Shown here one piece after another: positions 1 to 8,511 of a stretch of DNA of 64,000 nt; position 1 is the stretch's first letter; the number at the start of each line of letters is the position of its first letter. The position numbers and the translations under genes are program-made. The DNA is taken from contig NZ_VPFD01000026.1 in NCBI RefSeq assembly GCF_008014745.1, positions 42,404 to 106,403 on the forward strand. The letters run 5' to 3'. The stretch comes from Massilia arenae (lineage in GTDB: Bacteria; Pseudomonadota; Gammaproteobacteria; Burkholderiales; Burkholderiaceae_D). The notes below the pieces were generated by a model, which was not told the DNA's origin, made no database searches, and saw only the letters and a list, made by a program, of their open reading frames with translations.

Positions 1-34
1 CGCCGGAAAGGACGGGAGACGGGAACGGGTGGTG

Positions 35-1126
35 TCAGGAAGCGGGCGCGCGGCTCCGCGCCAGCCAGGCCCGCACGCGCAGCTTGCCGACGATCCCGAT
101 CGGGAAGAAGTAGATCGACAGGATGAACAGCACGCCCAGCCACAGCAGCCAGCGGTCGGGGTGCAGGGCCGCCGCCAGCAGCGGCACGCCTTCGAGCGCC
201 GTCGAGCCGTGCGCCATCAGTTCCTTCAGGTAGTTCTGGGCCAGGATGAACAGGGTGGCGCCGATCACCGCGCCATACATGGTCCCCATGCCGCCGATGA
301 CGACGATCAGCAGGATGTCGGTCATTACTTCGAAGCCGAGCGAGGTCTTGGGCCCCACGTAGCGCAGCCACAGCGCCATCAGGGCGCCCGCCAGTGCCGC
401 CACCAGCGCGGCCAGGCAGTTGGCCCAGATGCGGTAGACCATGGTGCGGTAGCCGAGCGCCTCGGCGCGGAACTCGTTCTCGCGGATCGCCTGCAGCACG
501 CGGCCGAACGGCGAGTTTACCAGCCGCAGCAGGAACAGGAACAGCAGCAGGCAGCCGGCGAACACCAGGTAGTAGGTGATCACCTTGCCGTCGACGTAGC
601 GGCCGAACACCTCGTTCTCGAACAGCAGGTAGCTGGGCGACAGCACCTCCGGCACGCCGAAGGTCACGCCATCCTCGCCGCCGGTGAGGTCGGACAGCTG
701 CGAGGCCAGCACGGCAAAGGATGATGCAACGGCCAGCGTGATCATGGCGTAGAAGATGGCGCGCACGCGCAGCGCGAACAGGCCGACCACCAGGGCCAGG
801 GCCAGCGCCAGCAGCAGCGCCAGCACCAGGCCCGTCACCATCACGCCCCAGGTGGGTTCGTCGACGCGGGCCAGGGCCAGGCCGACGCCATAGGCGCCGA
901 TGCCGTAGAACATGGTGTGGGCAAACGAGACGATGCCGGTATACCCCAGCAGCAGGTCGTAGGACGCCACCAGCACGATGTAGACGCAGATCGTGGCCGC
1001 CGTGTTGAGCGGACGGGCGCCGGAAAACAGGAAAGGCGCCAGCGCCAGTCCCAGCACGATCAGGAGCAGCAGCGCGGTCAGGATGCGGCTGCGCGGCAGG
1101 TCGCCGGAGAGAAGTCGGTGCAGCAT
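35..1126 (-). CDS. livM: Branched-chain amino acid-type ABC transporter permease (LivM)
   Basis: A 363-residue, very hydrophobic inner-membrane protein with the LivM-type core, including a GYTGIVSFAHTMFYGIGAY-like segment near residues 60-80 and multiple membrane helices. It would form one half of the translocation channel of a Liv-family importer, pairing with the LivH-type permease encoded 4 bp upstream. It is the last gene of a minus-strand run: hydrolase, binding protein, livG, livF, livH, livM. Length matches the family. The substrate cannot be read from the permease; Liv systems carry amino acids but also aromatic acids and amides. Nothing odd is seen. The reading frame closes about 34 bases before the window edge, so whether the operon continues is unknown. 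Confidence 0.9.
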   Translation of the reverse strand: MLHRLLSGDLPRSRILTALLLLIVLGLALAPFLFSGARPLNTAATICVYIVLVASYDLLLGYTGIVSFAHTMFYGIGAYGVGLALARVDEPTWGVMVTGLVLALLLALALALVVGLFALRVRAIFYAMITLAVASSFAVLASQLSDLTGGEDGVTFGVPEVLSPSYLLFENEVFGRYVDGKVITYYLVFAGCLLLFLFLLRLVNSPFGRVLQAIRENEFRAEALGYRTMVYRIWANCLAALVAALAGALMALWLRYVGPKTSLGFEVMTDILLIVVIGGMGTMYGAVIGATLFILAQNYLKELMAHGSTALEGVPLLAAALHPDRWLLWLGVLFILSIYFFPIGIVGKLRVRAWLARSRAPAS

Positions 1127-1130
1127 AAAT

Positions 1131-2165
1131 TCAGCTCCGCGAAGTCGAATACAGGCCGGCCGGGCGCCACAGCAGGACAGAGATCATCAGGATGATGCTC
1201 GACACCAGGGCGATCTTCGGCGCCAGGAAGCCGGCGTAGTTGGCCACCAGCGCCATCAGCAGGGCGCCGATGAAGCAGCCGCCCACCGAACCCAGGCCGC
1301 CGATGATGATCACGATGAAGATCATCACCATGATCTCGCTGCCCATCGCGGCGGTGAGCGTTTCCTTGTACAGCCCCCACATCACGCCGCCCAGGCCGGC
1401 CAGCGCCGAGCCGGCCGCGAACACGGCCACGAACAGGCGCCGGATGCGGTAGCCGAGCGCCTCGACCATCTCGCCATTCTCGACCCCGGCGCGCACCAGC
1501 AGGCCGATCTTGGTGCGATTGAGTACCAGGAACATGGCGACAAAGACCACCAGCCCGACCACCACCGCCACCAGACGATACTTCTCCACCGCCGCATCGC
1601 CCATCAGGATGGCGCCGCGCAGCGCGGTCGGCAGCGGCAAGGCGATCGTCTCGGCGCCCCAGATCACGTGGATCAGCTGTTCGGCCACGATCATGCCGCC
1701 CATCGTGATCAGGATCTGCTTGAGGTGCTGGCCGTAGACCGGCTTGACGATGATGCGCTCGAAGGCCCAGCCCAGGAGGCCCGTGACGACCATGGCCAGC
1801 GTGACGGCCAGGGCCAGCACGCCCAGGTTGATTAATAAGGAGTCCATCTCGAGCCAGCCGCGCATGGGCAGCAGGACCAGCGTGGCGGAAAACGCCCCGA
1901 CGGCGACGAAGGCGCCGTGGCCGAAGTTCAGCACGCTCATCAGGCCGAACACGAGGGTCAGGCCGCTGGCCATGATGAAGATCATCATGCCCATCGCCAG
2001 GCCGGCGACGGTGAGGGTGAGCCAGGTGGGGAAGCTGCCGACCAGCGGCAGCATGGCCAGCATCAGGGCCGGCACCAGCAGCAGCGGCGCGATGTCGCGC
2101 TTCGCCGCCGGCAGCGGCGCATCGGCCTCTGCCACGGTTTTCGAAACAGGAAGGATTGCACTCAT
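1131..2165 (-). CDS. livH: Branched-chain amino acid-type ABC transporter permease (LivH)
   Basis: A 344-residue polytopic membrane protein with the LivH-like SGLTLVFGLMSVLNFGHGA segment near residues 65-85, the family's most recognisable stretch. The open frame extends much further upstream, but that extension lies inside the livF coding region. The ATG at 2165 gives a natural N-terminus and sits 8 bases after the livF stop. It would pair with LivM to form the channel of the importer. The N-terminal 25 residues (Ala/Pro/Lys-rich) precede the first membrane helix and are not conserved in the family as I know it. Confidence 0.88.
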   Translation of the reverse strand: MSAILPVSKTVAEADAPLPAAKRDIAPLLLVPALMLAMLPLVGSFPTWLTLTVAGLAMGMMIFIMASGLTLVFGLMSVLNFGHGAFVAVGAFSATLVLLPMRGWLEMDSLLINLGVLALAVTLAMVVTGLLGWAFERIIVKPVYGQHLKQILITMGGMIVAEQLIHVIWGAETIALPLPTALRGAILMGDAAVEKYRLVAVVVGLVVFVAMFLVLNRTKIGLLVRAGVENGEMVEALGYRIRRLFVAVFAAGSALAGLGGVMWGLYKETLTAAMGSEIMVMIFIVIIIGGLGSVGGCFIGALLMALVANYAGFLAPKIALVSSIILMISVLLWRPAGLYSTSRS

Positions 2166-2173
2166 ATCGTGTC

Positions 2174-2941
2174 CTATTGGTGGGAGTCGAGCGACAGCCC
2201 GAGCAGGCGCTGCTGCAGCGCGGCGTCGCCGGCCAGCGCCGCCATCTTGCCGGCATGGGCCACGCGGCCGTCGTCCATCACGCTGACGCTGTCGCCCAGC
2301 GAGCGCACGAAGTTGAAGTTCTGCTCGACCAGCAGGATCGTGGTCTCGCGCTCCTTGAGTTCGCGAAAGGCCGCGATCAGGCTTTGCACGATGCTCGGCG
2401 CCAGTCCCTTGGTTGGCTCGTCGACCAGCAAGAGCTTCCTTGGTTCGGCGATTGCGCGCGCGATCGCCACCATCTGCTTCTGGCCGCCCGACAGGTTCCC
2501 GGCCGGCTGGTTCCAGAACTTGCGCAGGGCCGGGAAGAAGCCGCAGATCCAGTCCACGCGGGCCGCGTCCAGCGGGCCGTTGCGGGCGGCCAGCACCATG
2601 TTTTCGCGCACGGTGAGTTCCGAGAACACGGCCATGTTCTCGGGCACGTAGGCGATGCCGGCGCGGGCGATGTCGGGGGTGGCCATTGTCGTGATGTCGC
2701 GGCCGTCGAAGTGGATGCTGCCGGCGCTGGCCTTCCACAGGCCCATGATGGTGCGCAGGGTGGTGGTCTTGCCGGCGCCGTTGCGGCCCAGCAGGACGGC
2801 CAGCTCGCCGCGCCGCACGGCCAGGTCGACGCCTTGCAGGATGTGGTACTGGCCGATGTGGGTGTGCACGCCGGACAACCGCAGCAGCGGCGCCACGTGG
2901 GACGGGTCAGGCGTGAGCATGTTCGGGTTCGGGTGTTCCAA
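2174..2941 (-). CDS. livF: Liv-type ABC transporter ATP-binding protein LivF
   Basis: A 255-residue cytoplasmic ATPase. Walker A GRNGAGKT lies at about residues 52-59, the ABC signature LSGGQ at 150-154 and Walker B ending in DEPT at 174-177. The spacing and the LLVDEPTKGLAP stretch are typical of LivF rather than LivG. It would energise transport with LivG, giving the usual heterodimer. Its 5' end overlaps the livG 3' end by 35 bases, so the two are translated from one message. An alternative start at residue 8 (ATG) would shorten the overlap; the sequence does not decide between them. Confidence 0.9.
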   Translation of the reverse strand: MEHPNPNMLTPDPSHVAPLLRLSGVHTHIGQYHILQGVDLAVRRGELAVLLGRNGAGKTTTLRTIMGLWKASAGSIHFDGRDITTMATPDIARAGIAYVPENMAVFSELTVRENMVLAARNGPLDAARVDWICGFFPALRKFWNQPAGNLSGGQKQMVAIARAIAEPRKLLLVDEPTKGLAPSIVQSLIAAFRELKERETTILLVEQNFNFVRSLGDSVSVMDDGRVAHAGKMAALAGDAALQQRLLGLSLDSHQ

Positions 2942-3704
2942 GATAGGCTTCCTGTACGATCTTCGATTGCATCACTTCGCGCGGATCGCCGTCCGCCACC
3001 AGCGTGCCGTTGTGCAGCACGACGATGCGGTCGGCCAGCTGGCGCACCACGTCCATCTTGTGCTCGACCAGCAGCACGGTCTTGTCGCGCTCCTGCTTCA
3101 CCTGGCGGATCAGGTCGAGTACCACGGGCACCTCATCCACGCTCATGCCGGCCGTGGGTTCGTCGAACATCATCACCGAGGGTTCGAGCGCCAGCAGGAT
3201 CGCCACTTCGAGCTTGCGCTGGTCGCCGTGCGACAGCGCGCCCACGAACATGTCGCGCCGGGCCATCAGGGCAACGCGCTCCAGGTAGTGCTCGGCGCGC
3301 GCGACCAGCTCCTTGTGGCTCGACCAGATCGAGAAAAAGTTCAGGCCCATGCCGGCGCGGCTCTGCACCGCCAGGCGCACGTTCTCGACCACGGTCAGGT
3401 GCGGGAACAGGTTCGTGAGCTGGAAGGCGCGGCCGATGCCCAGCCGCGTGCGGCGCGCGGCGCCATCACGGGTGATGTCGCGCCCGTGCAGCGCGACCTT
3501 GCCGCTCGTGGCCGTCAACTGGCCCGAGACCAGGTTGAAATAGGTGGTCTTGCCGGCGCCGTTGGGGCCGACGATCACGGTCAGGGTGCCGGGGTAGAAG
3601 TCCGCCGTCACCGCGTTCACCGCTACGTGGCCGCCGAAACGGATGGTCAGGTCGCGGGTCGACAGCGCCGGCTGGCGCGGGTCAAGAGTAGGGGGCACCG
3701 TCAT
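2907..3704 (-). CDS. livG: Liv-type ABC transporter ATP-binding protein LivG
   Basis: A 265-residue ATPase with Walker A GPNGAGKT at residues 46-53 and DEPT at 181-184. The signature reads LSHGDQ (157-162) in place of LSGGQ; this replacement is the normal LivG form, so it identifies the subunit rather than indicating damage. It pairs with LivF. The gene starts 1 base after the binding-protein stop and runs into livF with a 35-base overlap, typical of a single transport operon. Confidence 0.9.
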   Translation of the reverse strand: MTVPPTLDPRQPALSTRDLTIRFGGHVAVNAVTADFYPGTLTVIVGPNGAGKTTYFNLVSGQLTATSGKVALHGRDITRDGAARRTRLGIGRAFQLTNLFPHLTVVENVRLAVQSRAGMGLNFFSIWSSHKELVARAEHYLERVALMARRDMFVGALSHGDQRKLEVAILLALEPSVMMFDEPTAGMSVDEVPVVLDLIRQVKQERDKTVLLVEHKMDVVRQLADRIVVLHNGTLVADGDPREVMQSKIVQEAYLGTPEPEHAHA

Positions 3705-3705
3705 G

Positions 3706-4905
3706 TCAGCGTTTGTTCTTCACCGGCAGCGGCATCTCGCTGGCCGGGATTTCGCGCACCAGTTCCAGCAAGTCCCATTCGTTCTTCTGGTCCTTCTTGA
3801 TGCGGAAGTGGTACATCGGCTGGATCGCCTGGTGGTCTTCCTTGCGGAACGTCATCAATCCCTTCGGGGTCTCGAAGCTCATGCCCTCCATCGCCGCCAC
3901 CATCTTGTCGCCATTGCCGTCCGGGACCCTGGAGAGCGCCGCCACCACCGCGCCCGCCGCCGCCATGCCGCCGGCGGTGAACATGTCGGGTGGCGCCTTG
4001 AAGCGTTTGGTGTGTTCCGCGACGAACCAGTCGTTCATCTTGTTCTTCGGGAAGTCGTAGTAGTAATAGATCGTGCCCTGGGTGCCGGCGAAGTTCTTCC
4101 AGGTCTTCATCACCGGCAGGATGTTGCCGCCCGGGGAAAGCACGATGCCATGGCGTTCCGGCCTGAGGTCGGCGATCTTGTTCATCGGGTTGGGCCCGGC
4201 CCAGACGATCTGCAGGATGCGCGGCTGCGGCTTGTCCTTCAGTGCGTCGAACAGGCGCTGCGAGGACGCGGTGAAGTCGGTCGTCGCCAGCGGGGCGTAC
4301 TCTTCATGCACCACCTTGGCGCTGCTGCCGGTCGCGGCCAGTGCCTCCTTGCCGGCCTTGATCGCATCGCGCCCGAAGGCATAGTCCTGGGTCAGGAAGC
4401 CGATGCTGCCGCCCTTCAGGGTGCTGGCGGCGGCCAATGCATCCTGCATCGAGCTGCGCGCGGTGCGGAAGATGTACTTGTTCCACTTGTCGCCGGTGAT
4501 GGCGTCGGCCACCGCCGGTTCGATGATGAGGACCTTCTTGTATTCCTTGGCCACCGGCAGCATCGCCAGCGCCGAGCCGGATGACGTGGTGCCGACGGCG
4601 ATGTCGACCCGGTCGTCGCCATAGGCCTCGGCCAGCAAGGTGCGACCCAGGTCTGGTTTACTTTGATCGTCCTTGACGATGACCTTGATCTTGCGGCCGT
4701 TGATGGCCATGGTGCCCTTGGTCAGGTATTCGAGGCCGAGCATGAAGCCGGCCTCGGTCTCGCGCGCATACGATTCCATGATGCCGGTCTTGCCGGCGAT
4801 GAGGGCGACCTTGAAGTCTTTACCCTGGGCCAGCGCGCCAGGTGCGGCGCCGGCTGCGAAGGCGAAGGCCAGGGAGAAGGCGAGGGGTTTGATCAGATGC
4901 TGCAT
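3706..4905 (-). CDS. ABC transporter substrate-binding protein (LivK-like)
   Basis: A 399-residue periplasmic binding protein. A clear signal peptide occupies about residues 1-26 (basic start, hydrophobic Ala/Phe core, cleavage after ALAQ). The mature protein has the two-lobed type 1 periplasmic-binding layout, with VALIAGKTGIMES near the start and VDIAVGTTSSGSALAMLP at about residues 100-120, the ligand-facing loops of Leu/Ile/Val and amide binders. It would deliver the ligand to the LivHM channel. It sits between the hydrolase and livG, which argues that the ligand is related to the hydrolase product. The ligand itself cannot be assigned from sequence. Confidence 0.85.
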   Translation of the reverse strand: MQHLIKPLAFSLAFAFAAGAAPGALAQGKDFKVALIAGKTGIMESYARETEAGFMLGLEYLTKGTMAINGRKIKVIVKDDQSKPDLGRTLLAEAYGDDRVDIAVGTTSSGSALAMLPVAKEYKKVLIIEPAVADAITGDKWNKYIFRTARSSMQDALAAASTLKGGSIGFLTQDYAFGRDAIKAGKEALAATGSSAKVVHEEYAPLATTDFTASSQRLFDALKDKPQPRILQIVWAGPNPMNKIADLRPERHGIVLSPGGNILPVMKTWKNFAGTQGTIYYYYDFPKNKMNDWFVAEHTKRFKAPPDMFTAGGMAAAGAVVAALSRVPDGNGDKMVAAMEGMSFETPKGLMTFRKEDHQAIQPMYHFRIKKDQKNEWDLLELVREIPASEMPLPVKNKR

Positions 4906-4926
4906 ATATGTGTCTCCTTGTTCTAT

Positions 4927-5799
4927 TTAAGGGATCCGCGCCAGGAAAGCGCCGATCGCCTCGAAGGCTTCCGGTTCGGTGAGCATCGGCGCATGGCCGA
5001 CGTTCGGCACTTCGGTATAGGCCAGGCTGGGGGCAGCCTTGCGCATCCAGGCCGCCTGTTCGGCTTCGACCAGGTCGGACAGCTCGCCGCGGATCATCAG
5101 GGTAGGGCGATGCCGCGTCAGGCGCCGGAAGGCCATGCGCAAGGCCAGCGAGGTTGGAGGAAGTCTACCTTTTTGCAGGCTGTGGGCGATACTGGGATCG
5201 TAGCGGGCGCACAACAGACCATCGTCGCGTTGTTCGAACGCGCGCTGGGCCCACTTGTTCCATTCCGTGTCCGGATTGGCGGGGAAGGCACACGCATTGA
5301 TGTCGCGTACATGGCAGACCGCCTCGTCCCAGCTGGCGAAGGTGGCCGGCTTGCCGACGTAGCCGGCGATCCGCTCCAGGCCGCGCGGGGACAGCACCGG
5401 GCCGATGTCGTTCAACACCGCGCCGGCCACCAGGTCGAGGCGCTGGGCGGCCAGGGTCATCGTGATCAGGCCGCCCATCGAGGTGCCGATGAAGACGGCG
5501 CGCGCGATGCCCAGCGCATGCATCAGGGCCACCACGTCGGCGGCGTACACCATCGGCGTGTAGTTGGCCGGGTTCGGGTCGCGCGCCGAGTGGCCGCGGC
5601 CGCGCACGTCGATCGCCAGCACGCGGCGTCCCAGGCCGGCCACTTGCGGCGCCAGTTCGTCGAAGTCGAGCGAGTTGCGGGTGAGGCCGTGGATGCAGAT
5701 CACGGGCAGGCGGGCCGGGCCGCCGGCGCCGTGGTAGTCGCGTGCGTAGAGGGCGAGGCCGTCGCTGCTGGTGTAGGTGATGGCGCTGGAGTGGTGCAC
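4927..5799 (-). CDS. Alpha/beta hydrolase
   Basis: A 290-residue alpha/beta-hydrolase-fold enzyme without a signal peptide, so probably cytoplasmic. Visible landmarks are the oxyanion-side HG at residues 37-38, an IDVRGRGHS motif at about 63-71, the nucleophile elbow GTSMGG with Ser107, a likely catalytic Asp near 242 and His269 in NVGHAP. Likely reactions are ester, lactone or C-C bond hydrolysis; the substrate is unknown. The start codon is GTG at 5799 with a weak AGGA upstream. It lies 21 bases upstream of the binding-protein gene on the same strand, so it probably heads the transport operon and acts on what the importer brings in. Confidence 0.82.
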   Translation of the reverse strand: MHHSSAITYTSSDGLALYARDYHGAGGPARLPVICIHGLTRNSLDFDELAPQVAGLGRRVLAIDVRGRGHSARDPNPANYTPMVYAADVVALMHALGIARAVFIGTSMGGLITMTLAAQRLDLVAGAVLNDIGPVLSPRGLERIAGYVGKPATFASWDEAVCHVRDINACAFPANPDTEWNKWAQRAFEQRDDGLLCARYDPSIAHSLQKGRLPPTSLALRMAFRRLTRHRPTLMIRGELSDLVEAEQAAWMRKAAPSLAYTEVPNVGHAPMLTEPEAFEAIGAFLARIP

Positions 5800-5856
5800 G
5801 CGGGGTTCCTGTTTGATGTTCGAGTTACTTGATGTCTTTGACTTCGGATGAGAACT

Positions 5857-5883
5857 GGGGTCCCCGCCTTCGCGGGGATGACG
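5857..5883. repeat. REP-like GC-rich palindrome
   Basis: A 7-bp perfect stem (TCCCCGC / GCGGGGA, loop CTTC) lies in the gap between the TonB receptor stop and the hydrolase start. The GGGGTCCCCGCCTTCGCGGG type of sequence recurs across many proteobacterial genomes as a dispersed palindromic repeat. It could also attenuate read-through from the receptor gene into the hydrolase operon, but there is no T-tract, so I call it a repeat. Confidence 0.55.
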
Positions 5884-5945
5884 TGTGGTTTCGGTTGCTG
5901 CAGCGGGCCTTTCGTGTGGCTTCGCTCGCTGCAGCGGGTTTGCTC

Positions 5946-8228
5946 CTAGAAGCGCAGCTCCAGGGTGGCGGACACTGTGCGCGGGTTGCCGTAGAAGGCG
6001 GTGACGGTGCCTTCGTTGCCCAGGGTCGGGAACAGGTAGCCGGCGGTTTTGTAGTGCTCGTCGCCCAGGTTCTTGCCGTGCAGGCCGGCACGCACCTTGC
6101 CATCGGCGCGGGTCCAGACGATCGACGCGTCCCAGATCTTGTACGACTCCTGGTCGAGGATCGACGGCGTCTCGAACTGGGCGGTCGCGCCCTTGTACGA
6201 ATAGCTGCCGATCAGCGAGATGCGGCCGTTGTGGCCCATCAGCGGTAGCGGAATGTCGTAGTTGGCGCGCAGGTTGGCCGAGTTCTTCGGCGTGTTCTGG
6301 AAGATGCGCTGGTCGGCCACGTTCACGCCCGCCACGATGTATTCCTTGTACTTGGCGTCGATGTAGCTGTACATCCCGGCGATCATGAAGTTGGGCGTGA
6401 TGTTGGCGATCGCTTCCAGTTCGGCGCCCTTGATCTCGGCCTTGCCGGCATTGGTGGTCACGCCGGCGAAGCTGTCGTCGCGGCCGTCGCCGTTGGTGTC
6501 GACCGCGATCGAGCCGGGAATCTGCACGTCCTGGTAGTCGCTGTAGAACAGGGCGGCGTTGGTGGTGATGCGCCCGCCGTTGAAGGCCGACTTGAGGCCC
6601 AGCTCATAGGTCTCGATGGTCTCGGGCGCATAACCGGCGCGCGCCACGTCGAGCGGGATGCGGGTGCCGACCACGTTCAGGCGCGGATCGAAGCCGCCGC
6701 CCTTGAAACCTTCGGAATACGAGGCGTAGACGTTATGGGCGGGGTTCATCTTCCAGTTGATGGCCACGCGCGGCGTGAATTTCTTGTCTTCGCGTTCCAG
6801 CAGGCCGTTGCGCAGGTCGGTGTCGGTGCGGAACAGGATCGCGCCCGGGTTGCCCATGTCGGGCGTGCCGGCCAGGCCGAAGTAGATCTGGCGCAGCACG
6901 TCGGCTTCGCGCTTGTCGACCGTATAGCGGCCGCCCAGCGACAGGCTCACGGTATCCGTGAGGTTGTAGCTGCCGTCGAAGTAGGCGGCCCAGGCGCGGG
7001 TAGCGATGTCGCCCATGGTGTAGGTGGACGTCGGCACGGCGCCGGCCAGGATGGTGTCGAACTTGTTGAAGGCGTTGGCGTCCATATAGTAGACGCCGGC
7101 CACGCCCTGCAGGCGCGGGCCGTTGTAGCTGACCTGGAACTCCTGGCTGAACTGGCGGTTGGTGTACAGCGCCGGCACTTCCATGTCGACCACCGGCAGG
7201 GCGTCGAAGTCGATCGGCGCATACGATTTGTCGCGGCGGGCGGCGGTGATCGATTTTACGCTCCACTCGCTATTGAGCATGTATTCGATGGTGGCCGAGC
7301 CGCCGTAGGCGCGCACTTCCTGGTCGTGGCCAAGGGCCTTGGTCAGGTTGCCCTGGGTGTCGAACACGTCCGGCAGGATCGGCGCCCCGCTGGTGCGGCC
7401 GACGATCAGGCGATGGCCGTTCTTGGGATTGGAGTCGTCTTGCGTGAAGTCGCCGGCCAGGCGGATGAACAGGTCCTGGTTGGGCGTGAACTCGGCCGAG
7501 ACGCGGCCGGCGGTGACGTCCTTGTCGTAGTTGCCCTTGCCGGTAAACAGGTTGTCGCCGAAGCCATCGCGCTTGAAGCGGGCGACGGTGGCGCCCACGC
7601 GGGCGGTGTCGGTCAGCGGCGTGCTGGCGGTGATCACGGCTTCTTTCTGGCCGTACTCGCCGACCGTGGCGCGCACCCGCACGTCGCGCTGCGGTCCGAG
7701 TTTGCGGGTGACGTACTTGACGGCGCCGCCGATGGTATTGCGGCCGTACAGCGTGCCTTGCGGGCCGCGCAGCACCTCGATGCGTTCGACGTCGTAGATG
7801 TCGGCCACCGCGGCTTGCGGGCGGGCGAGGTAGATGTCGTCGATATAGATGCCGACGCCGGATTCGAAGCCGGCCAGCGGGTCGGCCTGGCCGACGCCGC
7901 GGATGAAGGCGGTGAGCGTGCTGTTGGTGGCGCGCGAAGCCTTGAGGGTGGTGTTGGGCAGCGCCAGGGCCAGGGCAGTCACGTCGGGCACGGCCTGCTT
8001 GGACAGCTGGTCGGCGCTGAACGCGGTGACCGAGACCGGGACGTCCTGCAGGGTCTCTTCGCGCCGGCGCGCGGTGACGACCACCTTCGAGACGTTTTCC
8101 TCGGCAGAAGCCACCGGCGCGGCTCCGGCATCCTGGGCCTGGGCCATTCCCACCGATCCGCCGGACAGCACCAGCAGGGCGGCGGCGGACTGGTTCAGCA
8201 GCTTCATCTTCTTCCTGGTCAGACGCAT
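5946..8228 (-). CDS. TonB-dependent outer-membrane receptor
   Basis: A 760-residue outer-membrane gated channel. I start at the ATG at 8228 because a GAGGAG ribosome site lies about 8 bases upstream and the protein then opens with a good signal peptide (about residues 1-32, cleaved after AQAQ). A TonB-box-like stretch VSKVVVTARRRE follows, then the plug domain (VERIEVLRGPQGTLYGRNTIGGAV at about 145-170) and a 22-strand-type barrel ending in the aromatic residue of ELRF. It resembles the large sphingomonad/CUDR-type receptors for small organic molecules more than siderophore receptors, but the ligand is not predictable. It lies upstream of the hydrolase/Liv operon and divergent from a LysR gene. 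Confidence 0.9.
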   Translation of the reverse strand: MRLTRKKMKLLNQSAAALLVLSGGSVGMAQAQDAGAAPVASAEENVSKVVVTARRREETLQDVPVSVTAFSADQLSKQAVPDVTALALALPNTTLKASRATNSTLTAFIRGVGQADPLAGFESGVGIYIDDIYLARPQAAVADIYDVERIEVLRGPQGTLYGRNTIGGAVKYVTRKLGPQRDVRVRATVGEYGQKEAVITASTPLTDTARVGATVARFKRDGFGDNLFTGKGNYDKDVTAGRVSAEFTPNQDLFIRLAGDFTQDDSNPKNGHRLIVGRTSGAPILPDVFDTQGNLTKALGHDQEVRAYGGSATIEYMLNSEWSVKSITAARRDKSYAPIDFDALPVVDMEVPALYTNRQFSQEFQVSYNGPRLQGVAGVYYMDANAFNKFDTILAGAVPTSTYTMGDIATRAWAAYFDGSYNLTDTVSLSLGGRYTVDKREADVLRQIYFGLAGTPDMGNPGAILFRTDTDLRNGLLEREDKKFTPRVAINWKMNPAHNVYASYSEGFKGGGFDPRLNVVGTRIPLDVARAGYAPETIETYELGLKSAFNGGRITTNAALFYSDYQDVQIPGSIAVDTNGDGRDDSFAGVTTNAGKAEIKGAELEAIANITPNFMIAGMYSYIDAKYKEYIVAGVNVADQRIFQNTPKNSANLRANYDIPLPLMGHNGRISLIGSYSYKGATAQFETPSILDQESYKIWDASIVWTRADGKVRAGLHGKNLGDEHYKTAGYLFPTLGNEGTVTAFYGNPRTVSATLELRF

Positions 8229-8343
8229 TCTAGTCTCCTCATTTTTGGTATGGCATGCAATCGAGCATGCGTGCGATCGAGCGCGTGCCAAGCAGTGTGC
8301 CAAGGTCGGGTTTGGTTGAATAGTCAACAATCGCCCACCCCGT

Positions 8344-8359
8344 TGTGCATGAATGCACA
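8344..8359. promoter_or_regulatory. Inverted repeat, first of a pair in the receptor/LysR divergent region
   Basis: TGTGCAT-GA-ATGCACA, a perfect 7-bp inverted repeat with a 2-base centre. A second copy of the same type lies at 8464-8479, with centres exactly 120 bp apart. Both are in the only intergenic space between the TonB receptor and the divergent LysR gene, so they are candidate operators, probably for the LysR protein. Confidence 0.55.
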
Positions 8360-8463
8360 GCCCGCTTGCCGGACTTCGTGGTGAGCTTTCCTAGGGACAG
8401 ATGCCGCATCGCACCATTTCTGTGGCACTGCAGACATCGTCGGTAAATTGCTTGCAGAGGGAA

Positions 8464-8479
8464 TGTGCACGAGTGCACA
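8464..8479. promoter_or_regulatory. Inverted repeat, second of a pair in the receptor/LysR divergent region
   Basis: TGTGCAC-GA-GTGCACA, again a perfect 7-bp inverted repeat with the same GA centre as the copy at 8344-8359. It ends 32 bases before the LysR start codon, a position suited to autoregulation. Confidence 0.55.
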
Positions 8480-8511
8480 ATGTGTCATCTTGATATCTGA
8501 CAAGCGATCTC

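Noticed and set aside
157..187. PASDIP-to-PAGDIP change and LSGGQ-to-LSHGDQ change considered as inactivating lesions
   Set aside because: LSHGDQ is the normal LivG signature, and the key Asp of the phytochrome motif is retained, so neither suggests loss of function.
1078..2256. Large Arg/Pro/Ala-rich frames opposite or out of phase with real genes throughout the window
   Set aside because: In high-GC DNA such frames are expected shadows; each overlaps a gene with clear family motifs in another frame.
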